From Methylosinus sporium (GTDB lineage: Bacteria > Pseudomonadota > Alphaproteobacteria > Rhizobiales > Beijerinckiaceae): a stretch of DNA of 64,000 bases. Made by a program: the position numbers and the translations under genes. Below are positions 26,463 to 35,990 of this stretch, piece after piece; the stretch's first letter is position 1; every line of letters starts with the position of its first letter. The stretch spans positions 37,914-101,913 of the forward strand of contig NZ_PUIV01000009.1 in NCBI RefSeq assembly GCF_003113265.1, in the 5' to 3' direction. The notes below the pieces were generated by a model. The model did no database searches and was not told where the DNA came from. It was given only the letters and a program-made list of their open reading frames with translations.

Positions 26463-27131
26463 ATGTTCATAATCGTCGATGAGCGTGAACTGGTGACGAG
26501 TGGGTATGCGCGCCACTTCGGCCAGGAGGGAATCTCCTCGGCGGGGTTCTGTTCCGGGCAATTCATCGATTGGGTCGACTCCGCCGTCGAGACGGACATG
26601 CTCGCCGTCGAAGCCTTTTTGATCGGAGAATGCCCGGAGCGCGAAGAGCTGCCGAAGCTCATTCGCAAACGCTCCCAAGCTCCCGTGATCGCGATGAACG
26701 AGGCGCCGTCGCTCGAGCAGACGCTGGGACTGTTCACGGCCGGCGTCGACGATGTCGTGCGCAAGCCGATTCATGTGAAAGAGATTCTCGCGCGCGTCTA
26801 CGCCATTCGGCGCCGCGCAGAAACGCGTCGCGATCATGCGGTCGTGGGACCGATGCAGGTGTTCTTCGACGGCCGAGATCCGCTGGTGCGCGGCGAAGCT
26901 TTCAACCTGCCGCGCCGTGAACGCAGAATTCTCGAGTATTTCGTGATGAATCGCGGACGCCGTCTGACCAAGTCGCAGATCTTCAACGCCGTCTACGGGC
27001 TCTTCGACGATGTCGTCGAAGAGAATGTCGTCGAAAGCCATGTGAGCAAGCTGCGTAAGAAGCTGCGCGCCCGCCTCGGCTATGATCCGATCGATTCTCA
27101 ACGCTTCCTCGGCTATATGCTCGTCGGTTGA
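26463..27131 (+). CDS. ftcR: Flagellar transcriptional regulator FtcR (OmpR-like)
   Basis: FtcR (Brucella) and its relative Rem (Sinorhizobium) are OmpR-type activators of flagellar genes. The 222-residue product has a receiver-like N-domain beginning [16 protein letters not shown] winged-helix DNA-binding domain covers about residues 125-220: [32 protein letters not shown], and [20 protein letters not shown]. The usual phospho-acceptor Asp after beta-3 appears replaced by Glu50 (LAVEAFLIG), while the KP motif is kept. This suggests phosphorylation-independent action. A strong ribosome-binding site (AAGGGGA) sets ATG 26463. It is transcribed alone, divergent from motE. Confidence 0.92.
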   Translation: MFIIVDERELVTSGYARHFGQEGISSAGFCSGQFIDWVDSAVETDMLAVEAFLIGECPEREELPKLIRKRSQAPVIAMNEAPSLEQTLGLFTAGVDDVVRKPIHVKEILARVYAIRRRAETRRDHAVVGPMQVFFDGRDPLVRGEAFNLPRRERRILEYFVMNRGRRLTKSQIFNAVYGLFDDVVEENVVESHVSKLRKKLRARLGYDPIDSQRFLGYMLVG

Positions 27132-27159
27132 AGCGTCTTTTCGAAAGTCGTCACCCTGA

Positions 27160-27190
27160 AGGCTCGGCCGGCGTTTCGCCGGCCGAGCCT
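27160..27190 (+). terminator. Bidirectional terminator between ftcR and 27205-27669
   Basis: A 14-bp perfect GC stem (AGGCTCGGCCGGCG / CGCCGGCCGAGCCT) with a TTT loop is followed on the plus strand by GCTTTCGTTT. It separates the converging ftcR transcript and the end of the flgE-to-27205 operon. Confidence 0.85.
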
Positions 27191-27204
27191 GCTTTCGTTT
27201 GGTT

Positions 27205-27669
27205 CTAGTGTGGGATATCGTCCTTCGGGACAAAGGCGAAGCTTTTGACCAGTGTCTCGCGAACGAGTTCCGCGCCGAGGCGCTGATTGATGCTCTTGGT
27301 GAGTTCCCTGGTCAACGAATTGAGATCGTATTTTTCGATTCGTCGAAAATCGAGGCTATTATCGGCATAGAGGCGGCGAAACGCTTCATCCATCACATAG
27401 CTGTCCGCATCGACCGCGCCGCCTCCACTGCCGTGCGACGTGTTCGAGGCTTCCACGACATAAGCGAATTCGGCGGAAATATAGCCTTTCAGCATTCCGT
27501 CCGAAATAATCGGAACCGTGATCGGCTTGACCTTTTTGACTTCGAGCTTTTCGACATGCGCCGCGGGCTCCGCCGGCGCGCTGTGATGGGATTTCCAGTA
27601 GGACGCGCCGAAGGTCGAAGCCAGCGTAACCACACAGGCCCAAATTCCGATCAACACCATACGCATCAT
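27205..27669 (-). CDS. Membrane-anchored flagellar-operon protein, FliL-like topology
   Basis: The 154-residue product has one N-terminal membrane helix (MVLIGIWACVVTLASTFGAS). The periplasmic part begins with a Lys/Val-rich linker, then ITVPIISDGMLKGYISAEFA, YVMDEAFRRLYADNSLDFRR, and a helical end with LTRELTKSINQRLG. Size, topology and predicted fold resemble FliL-type proteins, but no diagnostic motif is present. It is the last gene of the long flgE operon, 17 bp after the FlgN-like gene. A motor or stator role is an inference only. Confidence 0.65.
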   Translation of the reverse strand: MMRMVLIGIWACVVTLASTFGASYWKSHHSAPAEPAAHVEKLEVKKVKPITVPIISDGMLKGYISAEFAYVVEASNTSHGSGGGAVDADSYVMDEAFRRLYADNSLDFRRIEKYDLNSLTRELTKSINQRLGAELVRETLVKSFAFVPKDDIPH

Positions 27670-27685
27670 CGACGGGGCTCCAATT

Positions 27686-28150
27686 TCAACGTTCCGCCGA
27701 CGACCTTGTGGAATAGGTTCCGTCGGACTCCGACATTTCGATCGTGCAGATCATTATGCCCGCGATCTCTCTCATAGCGCGCAGGCGGTGTTCCAGCAGC
27801 TTCCCATTCTCGACGAGCGTGGAGCGCAGGCTTTCGATCTTCGCTTCGATCGCCGAGGAACGCGGCGCCGAATAGGCGCGCGACGCACGCGAGAATTCCA
27901 AAAGCGCGTGAGTCTTGCGCGCATTGAAGTCCTCGAAGTCCACGTTGGCGCGCGATCGCAGCGCGTCGCTCTCGCGCTCGATGACGCGCGTCAACCGATC
28001 CACGCAGCCGATGAAGGCCGCGCGCCTCGCCTCCTGAGCGTGGTCGTTCCGAAAACCCGCTCCGCTAACTTTTTCTTCGCTATGCCGATGCCCAGCCATT
28101 TCCTTGATCCATTCGAATCGCGTCCCGACCCTAGTCGTCAACGCACTCAC
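27686..28150 (-). CDS. FlgN-like helical export-chaperone candidate
   Basis: The 154-residue product is predicted cytoplasmic and nearly all helical, with two long helices (FIGCVDRLTRVIERESDALR; AIEAKIESLRSTLVENGKLL) ending in an acidic/Ser tail. This is the FlgN/FliT-type chaperone layout, and gene position after flgJ supports it. GTG 28150 overlaps the flgJ stop (GTGA). ATG 28096 (MAGHRHSEEK) is an alternative start. Sequence identity to FlgN is too low to read by eye, so this is a tentative call. Confidence 0.6.
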   Translation of the reverse strand: MSALTTRVGTRFEWIKEMAGHRHSEEKVSGAGFRNDHAQEARRAAFIGCVDRLTRVIERESDALRSRANVDFEDFNARKTHALLEFSRASRAYSAPRSSAIEAKIESLRSTLVENGKLLEHRLRAMREIAGIMICTIEMSESDGTYSTRSSAER

Positions 28151-28608
28151 GAAGTTTTCGTTCTTTCCGCCCGCAACGCTAAATCGTGATCGAGCAGCTT
28201 GCGTAGACCGAGTCCGCCCGCCTTCGCGATCTGATCGCCGATTTGTTCCGCGATCATGGACCGCCAGACGTCGCCCGCCGTTCCGCGACCAAAAAATCCT
28301 CCTTCCGACTTCGGAAGAATCGCCTCGAGCGAGGATTGAATTATGAAGGCCTCGAATTTCTGTGTCGCGTCGGCTGAACGAATGTCGCGCGAGGTCGTCG
28401 CGGCGGCATCGATCATGACCGGCCTTGCAGTGATTGTCGCCGTCGAAGGCGCATCACGACGATCGGCGACGAGCGTCGCGAAACCGTCGACCGAATTCGG
28501 CGTCGCGTTGGAAATCTCGCTGAGGCGCGCCACGGCCGCATTGCGACGCGCGGGCTCCGCAGCCTTGGCGACTTCGGTCACGAGGTCGGTAGCGGGAAAG
28601 ATCGACAT
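28147..28608 (-). CDS. flgJ: FlgJ-type rod-binding protein (no muramidase domain)
   Basis: FlgJ caps the growing rod. The 153-residue product contains only the rod-binding domain: ATQKFEAFIIQSSLEAILPK near residues 82-102 and a WRSMIAEQIGDQIAKAGGLG motif near residues 110-132. The peptidoglycan-hydrolase domain of enteric FlgJ is absent, as in most alphaproteobacteria. The separate SLT gene at 13.0-13.6 kb may supply that activity. It lies 43 bp after the fliJ stop and overlaps the FlgN-like gene by 4 bp. Confidence 0.88.
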   Translation of the reverse strand: MSIFPATDLVTEVAKAAEPARRNAAVARLSEISNATPNSVDGFATLVADRRDAPSTATITARPVMIDAAATTSRDIRSADATQKFEAFIIQSSLEAILPKSEGGFFGRGTAGDVWRSMIAEQIGDQIAKAGGLGLRKLLDHDLALRAERTKTS

Positions 28609-28651
28609 GGATCTCCAATCCTTCGACGTCGGATCTCATATATGAGAAGAC

Positions 28652-29044
28652 TTACGGCGCGCTGAAGTCGCGCTGCGTCGCGTAATGTTCGATGACCTCA
28701 TGAAGCTCCTCGAGTTCCATGATACGGTCTCGCTCCATCTGTGCATCCGCGACGAGCCGCTCCGCCTGCTTCACGCGCTTGGCCTGCTCCAACGTGACCT
28801 CAGTCTGCCGATCGACCTCATTGCGCAGATCCTGTTGCTGACGGATGTTGGCCTTCAGGCGTTGCAGAACGACTTCCGGAAAAAGCGCGATCAAGTTTCG
28901 ATTGCCGTCGAGACATTCGACAATACGCGCCTCCTCATCCTTCAATTCCCGCGCCTTGCGTTCAAGCCGCGACAATCTCCCGACCTCTATGCGATGCAGC
29001 TGCTCATGCACCGCGAGAATTCGTCGTTGATTTTTCCAATTCAT
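28652..29044 (-). CDS. fliJ: FliJ-like flagellar export coiled-coil protein
   Basis: FliJ is the coiled-coil stalk of the export ATPase complex. The product has 130 residues from ATG 29044 (MNWKNQRRILAVHEQLHRIE). It is almost entirely charged coiled coil (RLSRLERKARELKDEEARIV; LEQAKRVKQAERLVADAQME). Size and composition fit FliJ. The frame is open far upstream but only inside fliR. It lies 5 bp after fliR, not beside fliI. The call combines architecture and position. Confidence 0.75.
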   Translation of the reverse strand: MNWKNQRRILAVHEQLHRIEVGRLSRLERKARELKDEEARIVECLDGNRNLIALFPEVVLQRLKANIRQQQDLRNEVDRQTEVTLEQAKRVKQAERLVADAQMERDRIMELEELHEVIEHYATQRDFSAP

Positions 29045-29049
29045 CGCCC

Positions 29050-29805
29050 TTATCCCGACAAGAGCCAAGCGCCGAACGCCGAAGTGAATGCCGTGAAGAA
29101 ATCGTCCGCCATCACATAAAACCAATAAATGCCGAGCGCGATCAGCAGAGGCGTCGAAACGAAATACACCGGCACGGATGGAGACATTCGATTGAGGAAG
29201 CCGAAAGCGAGATTCACGATAAATCCAAACAGCAGAAACGGGCTGCTGATCCGCAGCGCGAGAAGGAACGCCTGCGACAGAGCCTTCATATACTCCCGCA
29301 ACATTCCATCCGTCGCTATTCCATCCCTGACTGGTATCGCTGTATAAGATGCGAATAGCCCGCGGATCATTTCCCAATGCTGGTCGAGCACGAAGACGAG
29401 AGTCGTGGCTCCGAGCATAATGAACGAGCTCATCGCCGGAAGCTGCTCCGCCTCCTCCACCGAAGCTCCCAATATGTTGCCGAGGCCCGTCGTCATCGCC
29501 GCCGCTGTGGTCATTGTCTCCAGCGCAAAGAAGAAAAGGCGCGCCATCGAGCCGATCAGCGCGCCGATGAAGAGCTCACCGAGCAGCACGAACAGCACGC
29601 CTGCCGGCGTCGCTTCGACCACGACGGGCGCCACGGCCTCCGAAAGCGCCGGAGCCAGCGCGAGCGTAACGGCGATCGCAGTATAGAGCCGCGCACGCAC
29701 GGGAACCCGCTGGCTGGAAAATCCAGGTATGGTCATGATGCAGGCGCCTATCCTGCAAAACAGCACGAACAGCGTCGTGACGACGTCCGTGAGGCTCATC
29801 GTCAC
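29050..29805 (-). CDS. fliR: Flagellar export gate protein FliR
   Basis: FliR is a membrane subunit of the export gate that assembles with FliP and FliQ. The 251-residue product has six hydrophobic segments. Family features include [60 protein letters not shown] and the [20 protein letters not shown] stretch. It overlaps flhA by 4 bp. Confidence 0.95.
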   Translation of the reverse strand: MTMSLTDVVTTLFVLFCRIGACIMTIPGFSSQRVPVRARLYTAIAVTLALAPALSEAVAPVVVEATPAGVLFVLLGELFIGALIGSMARLFFFALETMTTAAAMTTGLGNILGASVEEAEQLPAMSSFIMLGATTLVFVLDQHWEMIRGLFASYTAIPVRDGIATDGMLREYMKALSQAFLLALRISSPFLLFGFIVNLAFGFLNRMSPSVPVYFVSTPLLIALGIYWFYVMADDFFTAFTSAFGAWLLSG

Positions 29806-31886
29806 GCAATTGTCCCGAGCGATTTGATCTCCACGCCGCGAGCGATTTCGAGATGCGAAAGAACCGGAAGCGCAGCGAACAGGCGACCGATGATCATCTT
29901 CACATAAGGACGCGCCTCCGGCGTCGTCACCACGGCAAAAATGTCCCCGCGCTCGATCCGTTCACGAATTGCTGTGGCAGCCTCCTGACCAAATTGCTCG
30001 ATGAGCGATGGCTCGGCGTTGAATTCGACGATTTCTCCCTTTGCGTCACGACGGAGACTCTCGTGGAAAAATAAATCCCAACGAGCGCCGAGTCGCAGAA
30101 CGCTCAACGAACCGTTCACCGCTATCTCTCCGCAAATCTGCGGCGCGAGGCGCGTCCGGACATGCTCGACGATCGGCTCTGCACGACGCGCATAGGGCGC
30201 GACTTCGCCGACCGCCTCGAGAATGAGATCGAGATTGCGAATTGACACGCGCTCGGCGAGCAGCAGCTTGAGCACCGAATGGAGGCCAGAATTGGAGATG
30301 AGATTTGGAACCATCTCATCGATCAGCTTGCGGTACTCCGGCTCGAGGCGATCGAGCAACATGCGTGCGTCGCGATACGACAGCAGCTGCGAGAGATTAT
30401 TGCGCAGCACTTCGGAGAGATGCGTGAGCAGCACCGAGATCGGATCGACGGGCTCGAAACCTTCACGCCTCGCCTCCGCCACCAGCGCGTCCGGAATCCA
30501 AAAGGATTTGAGACCGAAGGCGGGATCCACCGTCTCGTCGCCCGGCAGATCGGGCTGACGTCCCTGCCCTACGATAATGAGATGTTGACCGAGTTGCAGT
30601 TCCTGCGTCGTGACGACCGTGCCGTGAATCTTGATCTGATAGCTCTTCTGCTTCAATGCGAGATCGTCGGTAAGCTTGATCTCGGGTATCACGAAGCCAT
30701 ATTGGCGAGCGAAATTTCGACGCATCTTGCCGACACGATGCGCGAGCTCGTCCTGCGACATCAAGAGACGGGCGGAGAGCTGCTTGCCGAGGCACAGCTC
30801 GACGCCTGGCGTCTTCAAGTATTCACGGATCGAGTCCTTGGCTTCCGCCTGAGTCCGCTTGTCGTCTTCGGCCTTTTTCGCTTCTTCGGTGGCGCGCAGC
30901 TTGGCCGCCTGCTTCGGCATCGAATAGGCGACGAAGGCCATAGCGCCTCCGAGCATCATGAAAGGCGTGAGCGGCAACCCCGGCATCAAGGCCAGCACGA
31001 ACAGCAAGGACGACGCGACATATAGCGCTTTGGGATAATTGCCGAGCTGCCGAACGATATTCTGCTCGGTCGATCCGCGCGTGCCGCCCTTCGACACGAG
31101 AAGACCCGCCGCCAAGGAAACGATGAGCGCTGGGATCTGTGACACCAGCCCCTCGCCGACCGACAGCTTGGTGAACACGTCAGCGGCGCTCGACAGCGGC
31201 ATTCCATGGCGCGTGACGCCAATGACAATGCCGCCGAAAATATTGACGGCGAGAATGACGAGACCAGCAATGGCGTCGCCGCGAACGAATTTCGATGCGC
31301 CGTCCATCGAGCCGAAGAAGGAGCTCTCCTCTTCGAGCTCCCGTCGCCGCAGCTGCGCTTGCTTCTCGTCGATCAAACCAGCGTTGAGGTCCGCGTCGAT
31401 CGCCATCTGCTTGCCGGGAATCGAGTCGAGGGTGAAGCGCGCGCCGACTTCGGCGATTCGCGTCGCGCCCTTGGTGATGACGAGAAAATTGACTGTGACG
31501 ATGATCGCGAACACCGTCAAACCGATGACGAAGTCTCCGCTCATCACGAGCTTGGAGAATCCGGCGATGATATAGCCGGCCGCCGCCGTTCCCTCGGCGC
31601 CATGCCCGAGGATGAGGCGCGTCGTCGCGATGTTGAGCGACAGCCGCAATATCGTCGCGACGAGAAGAATTGTCGGGAACGCGGAGAATTCGAGAGGTTT
31701 CTGGATCCAGAGAGAGACCATCAAAATCAGTACTGCGAGCGCAATGGAGAATGCGAGACCCATATCGATGAGAAACGGCGGAATCGGCAAAAAGAAAATG
31801 CATAGGATGAAGATGATCGCCAGAGCGAATCCGACGTCCTTCACGCGTCCCTCCGGTGCGGCTCCAACCAATGCGACGTCGGTCAT
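29802..31886 (-). CDS. flhA: Flagellar export gate protein FlhA
   Basis: FlhA is the large export-gate protein whose cytoplasmic ring docks chaperone-substrate complexes. The 694-residue product has about eight membrane segments in residues 20-320. The FHIPEP-type loop shows [40 protein letters not shown] and FYGSMDGA-like [20 protein letters not shown]. The C-terminal cytoplasmic domain includes [20 protein letters not shown] and [20 protein letters not shown]. It lies 39 bp after fliQ and overlaps fliR by 4 bp. Confidence 0.98.
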   Translation of the reverse strand: MTDVALVGAAPEGRVKDVGFALAIIFILCIFFLPIPPFLIDMGLAFSIALAVLILMVSLWIQKPLEFSAFPTILLVATILRLSLNIATTRLILGHGAEGTAAAGYIIAGFSKLVMSGDFVIGLTVFAIIVTVNFLVITKGATRIAEVGARFTLDSIPGKQMAIDADLNAGLIDEKQAQLRRRELEEESSFFGSMDGASKFVRGDAIAGLVILAVNIFGGIVIGVTRHGMPLSSAADVFTKLSVGEGLVSQIPALIVSLAAGLLVSKGGTRGSTEQNIVRQLGNYPKALYVASSLLFVLALMPGLPLTPFMMLGGAMAFVAYSMPKQAAKLRATEEAKKAEDDKRTQAEAKDSIREYLKTPGVELCLGKQLSARLLMSQDELAHRVGKMRRNFARQYGFVIPEIKLTDDLALKQKSYQIKIHGTVVTTQELQLGQHLIIVGQGRQPDLPGDETVDPAFGLKSFWIPDALVAEARREGFEPVDPISVLLTHLSEVLRNNLSQLLSYRDARMLLDRLEPEYRKLIDEMVPNLISNSGLHSVLKLLLAERVSIRNLDLILEAVGEVAPYARRAEPIVEHVRTRLAPQICGEIAVNGSLSVLRLGARWDLFFHESLRRDAKGEIVEFNAEPSLIEQFGQEAATAIRERIERGDIFAVVTTPEARPYVKMIIGRLFAALPVLSHLEIARGVEIKSLGTIA

Positions 31887-31925
31887 AGAATTGTCCCCTG
31901 CAGCGCCTCGCGTCCCGCGACTTGC

Positions 31926-32192
31926 TCAGAATCCCTTCTCGATGCGAGAATACGCGTACTCGGTGAACGCCTGAATCTGAGCGCCGACAAATGGCGCCGA
32001 TAGCCCCAGAGCGACGAAGATCGCAATGATCTTCGGCACGAAGGTCAAGGTCATTTCCTGGACCTGAGTGAGGGCCTGGAGCAGGGCGATAACGATGCCG
32101 ACCGCCATGGCCGCGCCCACGATCGGACTCGAAACGACGAGCACGGTGAAGATCGCGCGCTGCATGATTTCGAGGGCGTCGGCCTCGTTCAT
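31926..32192 (-). CDS. fliQ: Flagellar export gate protein FliQ
   Basis: FliQ is the small gate subunit with two membrane hairpin helices. The 88-residue product shows ADALEIMQRAIFTVLVVSSP, VIALLQALTQVQEMTLTFVP and a second helix KIIAIFVALGLSAPFVGAQI, the standard pattern. It overlaps flgD by 4 bp and precedes flhA. Confidence 0.95.
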   Translation of the reverse strand: MNEADALEIMQRAIFTVLVVSSPIVGAAMAVGIVIALLQALTQVQEMTLTFVPKIIAIFVALGLSAPFVGAQIQAFTEYAYSRIEKGF

Positions 32193-32608
32193 TCGCGCAC
32201 CGTGACGCCGGCGTCGAGGGAAATGGTCGACCCATCAGTGAGCGTCGCGGTTGCTCCGGAACTCGATGTCGAGACCGAAGCGACGACGCCGGACGTCGAT
32301 CCGTCGGTGGACGAGACTGTCTTACCGATCAACGAGCTCGCCTGGGTGAGCAGATTGGAGTTCAGGATCGAAGTGAGCGTCGTATTTGTTTTGACTGCCT
32401 GCTCCACCGACGAAAACGATGCGAGCTGGGAAACCGTTTCAGTCGCATCCATCGGCTTGGTCGGATCCTGATACTTCATCTCGGTGATGAGAAGCGTCAG
32501 AAACTGATCATAGCCCAACGTCTGCGTCGAGCTGCTGGTGGAGGATGTCGTTGTCGAGCTGGACGTCACGGTCGCATTGGTGATGGCTGTCGTCGAAGAC
32601 ACAGTCAC
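32189..32608 (-). CDS. flgD: Flagellar hook-capping protein FlgD
   Basis: FlgD is the scaffold cap for hook polymerisation. The 139-residue product contains the N-terminal capping motif LGYDQFLTLLITEMKYQDPT followed by KPMDATETVSQLASFSSVEQ. A short C-terminal part of beta type follows (TLTDGSTISLDAGVTVRE). It lacks the large FLG-type domains of enteric FlgD, as is usual in Rhizobiales. The N-terminus is a Ser/Thr-rich stretch. Confidence 0.94.
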   Translation of the reverse strand: MTVSSTTAITNATVTSSSTTTSSTSSSTQTLGYDQFLTLLITEMKYQDPTKPMDATETVSQLASFSSVEQAVKTNTTLTSILNSNLLTQASSLIGKTVSSTDGSTSGVVASVSTSSSGATATLTDGSTISLDAGVTVRE

Positions 32609-32620
32609 GGTATCGCCTCC

Positions 32621-33031
32621 TCAGGCTGCTTTGCCGCTGTCCTGCGTCGAGCTCGGATTCAAAATCTCCGATTCGAGTGGGAACAGCGTGCGGATTGTCT
32701 TCAACGCGTCGAACATGCGCTTGTCGTCGACATATTTGGCGACGAGCGCCAGACCGTTGAGGATTCGCGGATCGGGAAAGGCGGTGTTGAGCGAAGCGAG
32801 CATACCGCGGCACATGTCGATCGCCGCCGCGGCGTCATTCGGCGACATGAGCATCAGCTGCACCACGAAATAGAGCTGTCGTAGCGGCGATGTAGCATCC
32901 TTTGCCTGCATCACGTGATTTTCGAGCAGAAATGTCACGTCATTGAGAAGCTCGATGCAGACTTTCCGATCGGCGCGAATGACCGCGCCATTTAGATAGA
33001 GCTTTTCGCCCCGCCGTAACGAAATGTTCAT
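32621..33031 (-). CDS. flbT: Flagellin post-transcriptional regulator FlbT
   Basis: FlbT binds flagellin mRNA leaders in Caulobacter and controls their stability. The 136-residue product has the conserved start MNISLRRGEKLYLNGAVIRA, then DVTFLLENHVMQAKDATSPL and RQLYFVVQLMLMSPND. It lies 7 bp after flaF. Its likely targets here are the two conserved flagellin leaders at 22.2 and 23.4 kb. Confidence 0.95.
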   Translation of the reverse strand: MNISLRRGEKLYLNGAVIRADRKVCIELLNDVTFLLENHVMQAKDATSPLRQLYFVVQLMLMSPNDAAAAIDMCRGMLASLNTAFPDPRILNGLALVAKYVDDKRMFDALKTIRTLFPLESEILNPSSTQDSGKAA

Positions 33032-33038
33032 GCCGCCC

Positions 33039-33386
33039 TCAGCTCAGCCCATCGGCGATCATCTGATTGATTTCGATGACCCCGTCGAAATTGTCCGACC
33101 TGCCGCAGTCGATCGCTTCGAGCTCGCGCAAAATCCAGAGGCCGATCGAAATGAGCGAGGCGCGAAGCGCTTCCGGAAGCGCATTCCCATCGCTTCCGAG
33201 GTCTTCGATGAACACCGTCCAAATTCGCCGCATGTTCGCCGTCGCCTCGAATGACTCGCTGCTTCTCACGCCTTTGACCTTGGCGACGGCGAGTAGCCGG
33301 ATCGCGCGTTCGAGCAACGCGCGTTCGCGATGCCGCGCAGCGGCGGGAGATTCTTCTACCGTCTGAGCGTAGACATTACGATACAT
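33039..33386 (-). CDS. flaF: Flagellin synthesis regulator FlaF
   Basis: FlaF acts opposite to FlbT and is needed for flagellin synthesis or secretion in alphaproteobacteria. The 115-residue product starts MYRNVYAQTVEESPAAARHR and has the family core RRIWTVFIEDLGSDGNALPE, ALRASLISIGLWILRELEAI, ending in FDGVIEINQMIADGL. It lies between flgL and flbT in the standard flgL-flaF-flbT order. Confidence 0.95.
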   Translation of the reverse strand: MYRNVYAQTVEESPAAARHRERALLERAIRLLAVAKVKGVRSSESFEATANMRRIWTVFIEDLGSDGNALPEALRASLISIGLWILRELEAIDCGRSDNFDGVIEINQMIADGLS

Positions 33387-33413
33387 GCGATTCTCTTCGG
33401 GTCATTCGTGCGC

Positions 33414-34463
33414 TCAGATATATTTCGACAGAGTCAGCTGTTGTATCTTTCCCGTCAGCGTATACGAGGTCTCGAGCTGAGTGGTGAGATTGTTCACCCG
33501 CGTCGAAGCCTCGAACGGATCGACGTTTTCGAGCGAGCCGATCTGCGTCGCGATCATATCGCGTTGCGCCGCCAGCGATTCATTCGCGTCTGATACGCCT
33601 TTTTGCATCACGCCGACTTTTGCGCGCAATGTCGTCAGTTCCGAAATAGCGTCGGACATTGCCACCGACGCCGTCTCGAGAATCTGCCGATAGGCCGAAC
33701 TGCTCATCGTTTCGACGCCGAGATCGGCGACCATCGTATAGGCCTGCGCGATCTTTCGCAGCGCTGCTTCATTCGCCGACACGGATGTTTCGGAAGTCTG
33801 CGATAGAGATATCCTATTCTTCGTGGTCTCATCCGTCGCGCTGGACCAATCGCTGCTCCAAGACGTCGACGAGAATAGATCCGCGAATGACCCGGACAGG
33901 AATGTCTGGATCTGCTGATCAGTGATAGAGGCGGCGCCAGCGTCTCCCTGGGCAACTCCGAAGGCGCCGAAAAACGCCTGATCGACAGCCTGTTTCGCCG
34001 TCGATGGCGGATCGGTGAAGTAATCTGAAAGCGGCGCCACATCAGTGTTGACGCCTCCGAAAATCTGCACCCCGTCGACGCTGGTGTCGAGCGTCGAGAT
34101 CAGCGACTTCAAGCCTGTCTCGGCATAGCCGCGTATGGCGCCGGGATCGCTTCCGGCGGCGGATTGCGCGCTGATCAACGTCTCGAGAAAATTCTGCGCG
34201 GCGCTCGCGATGGAACTCAACGCCGTATCAGTCGCGCTGAGGCGCGTCGAGACGACATTATTGCTGGCTGTGAGCGCCGCGAGATCATCGGAGCGAAAGC
34301 CATAGGCATAGTCCCGTTGAATCGCAGCGCCGAGACCAAGACCAAGGTCTGCGATGCGTCCGGTCGAGACTTCGGCCTGAGCTTTCGACAATTGCGTCTG
34401 AACGTCGAGAACGGACCGCCTCAGCGCATTGGTGAGCGTTTGGGTCGATGTGATCGAGACCAT
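33414..34463 (-). CDS. flgL: Hook-filament junction protein FlgL
   Basis: FlgL (HAP3) joins the hook-filament junction to the filament. The 349-residue product has flagellin-like ends: N-terminal RRSVLDVQTQLSKAQAEVST near residue 15 and C-terminal ENVDPFEASTRVNNLTTQLE followed by TSYTLTGKIQQLTLSKYI. It lies 15 bp after flgK and 27 bp before flaF. Confidence 0.94.
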   Translation of the reverse strand: MVSITSTQTLTNALRRSVLDVQTQLSKAQAEVSTGRIADLGLGLGAAIQRDYAYGFRSDDLAALTASNNVVSTRLSATDTALSSIASAAQNFLETLISAQSAAGSDPGAIRGYAETGLKSLISTLDTSVDGVQIFGGVNTDVAPLSDYFTDPPSTAKQAVDQAFFGAFGVAQGDAGAASITDQQIQTFLSGSFADLFSSTSWSSDWSSATDETTKNRISLSQTSETSVSANEAALRKIAQAYTMVADLGVETMSSSAYRQILETASVAMSDAISELTTLRAKVGVMQKGVSDANESLAAQRDMIATQIGSLENVDPFEASTRVNNLTTQLETSYTLTGKIQQLTLSKYI

Positions 34464-34478
34464 TTGTCCGTCCGTTCG

Positions 34479-35966
34479 TCAGAGCGCTTGGAAGAGCGCG
34501 GTATACATGGCGTCGATCGCAGAGATGAGCTTCGCCGACGCCTGATAGGAATTTTCGAGATCGAGCATTTTCGACATTTGGTCGTCGAGATTGACGCCGG
34601 TCGCGTTGGAAAGGGCGTCGGTCGTCTGCGACAACAGCGTCGACTGATAGGATTCGGTCTCGCTGGCCTGCTGGCGTTGCGCCTCGAACCAGCCGAGCGA
34701 TGACGTCGCATAATCCATCAGTGATAGACTGGAGCCGAGGCCCGCGGCGGGATCGAAGCCCTGAGCCGTCGAAAAGGATGCGACGAGCTCGTTGATTCGA
34801 TCGGTATATCCTGCCGCGCCGGTCGTCGTGTAGATATAGGCGGAATTTGTCGGATCCGAAATGCCACCGTCGCGTAGTCGGTCGAGATCGCCGCCCTGGC
34901 TCGGATCCGCATTCGGATTGACGATGATCTGACCGGCGAGACCGGGAACGACGCTCGCGCCGGGCACGGACGTGGCCCCGGAATAAGTGAACAAGCCGGG
35001 CGCCGGCGAGCCCAGTCCGGATTGGTCGGTTTCAGCAAAGGCGGCGATCAGCCCGCGCGCGGTCTCGTCGAGCTGATTCTGATATTGAGGAGCGACCACA
35101 TCACGAAGCTGAGTGAGCCCCTGCAATTTTCCCGATTGGATCGCCATCGCAGCGGAGGCGCCTGTTACAGGGACGCCGTCGACATAGACTGCGTTTCCTG
35201 TCGTCGACGCCGTATAGGAGCCGTTCGCCTGGAATGTGACGGAGCGCGGGCTCGTTTCGAAGAGCGTAGCGCCGCCATCGGCGTAGATCACCATATCATT
35301 ATTGGCTCGCGTGACCGTCGTTACACCGATTTCGGTCGACAGCGATTTGAGCAGAGCGTCTCGCTGGTCGAGCGCCGACGTCACATCGCGCCCGGCGTTC
35401 GTTCCGGCGACGACCTCCGAATTCACCTGCTGGAACTGCGAGAGAATCGAATTGATATTCGCGACCGACGCCGCAATGTCGCTGTCGGATTGCGCGCGCA
35501 ATTGCTGCACGGTCATATCGGCGGTGTTGAGCGCCTGCGCTACCGCCTTGGCGCTCGAAAGCACATTTTGCGCGACAGTCGTATCGGATGGCGACGCACT
35601 GTAGCTCTGCAGCGCGCCTTTCAGCGCGGACAGCAGCGCTGCGGGCGAGCGATTTGTGGAGGTATCTGTCGCGGTCCCGGAAGAGAGTCCCAGAGCCTGA
35701 TCGATCTGGTCGAGCCCGGATGACAGCACCGCCGCGGCCGCTTCGGTAGCGGAGGCTTGAAGAGAGTTCTGGAACAGCGCGGCATTGGTGGCGCGCGCTA
35801 CGCCGCCGACCTGAGCCGCGCCATTGGAGGTGGTCGAAACGAGAGCCGTCTTGGTCGCATAGCCGGAGACATTCACTCCGGCTATGTTGCGCGAGACGAC
35901 ATTTATCTGAGCTGCGATCGTTCCGAGCGACTGGTTGGCGATCGCTCCGGCATTAGTGAGTGACAT
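34479..35966 (-). CDS. flgK: Hook-filament junction protein FlgK
   Basis: FlgK (HAP1) is the first junction protein on the hook. The 495-residue product has the N-terminal SQ/AI motif region (NQSLGTIAAQINVVSRNIAG, VNVSGYATKTALV). A long central region contains LDQRDALLKSLSTEIGV. The C-terminal junction helix is VNLDDQMSKMLDLENSYQAS followed by AKLISAIDAMYTALFQAL. It lies 24 bp after flgE and 15 bp before flgL. Confidence 0.96.
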   Translation of the reverse strand: MSLTNAGAIANQSLGTIAAQINVVSRNIAGVNVSGYATKTALVSTTSNGAAQVGGVARATNAALFQNSLQASATEAAAAVLSSGLDQIDQALGLSSGTATDTSTNRSPAALLSALKGALQSYSASPSDTTVAQNVLSSAKAVAQALNTADMTVQQLRAQSDSDIAASVANINSILSQFQQVNSEVVAGTNAGRDVTSALDQRDALLKSLSTEIGVTTVTRANNDMVIYADGGATLFETSPRSVTFQANGSYTASTTGNAVYVDGVPVTGASAAMAIQSGKLQGLTQLRDVVAPQYQNQLDETARGLIAAFAETDQSGLGSPAPGLFTYSGATSVPGASVVPGLAGQIIVNPNADPSQGGDLDRLRDGGISDPTNSAYIYTTTGAAGYTDRINELVASFSTAQGFDPAAGLGSSLSLMDYATSSLGWFEAQRQQASETESYQSTLLSQTTDALSNATGVNLDDQMSKMLDLENSYQASAKLISAIDAMYTALFQAL

Positions 35967-35990
35967 GGAGACCGCCCGTCATTGCGTCGC

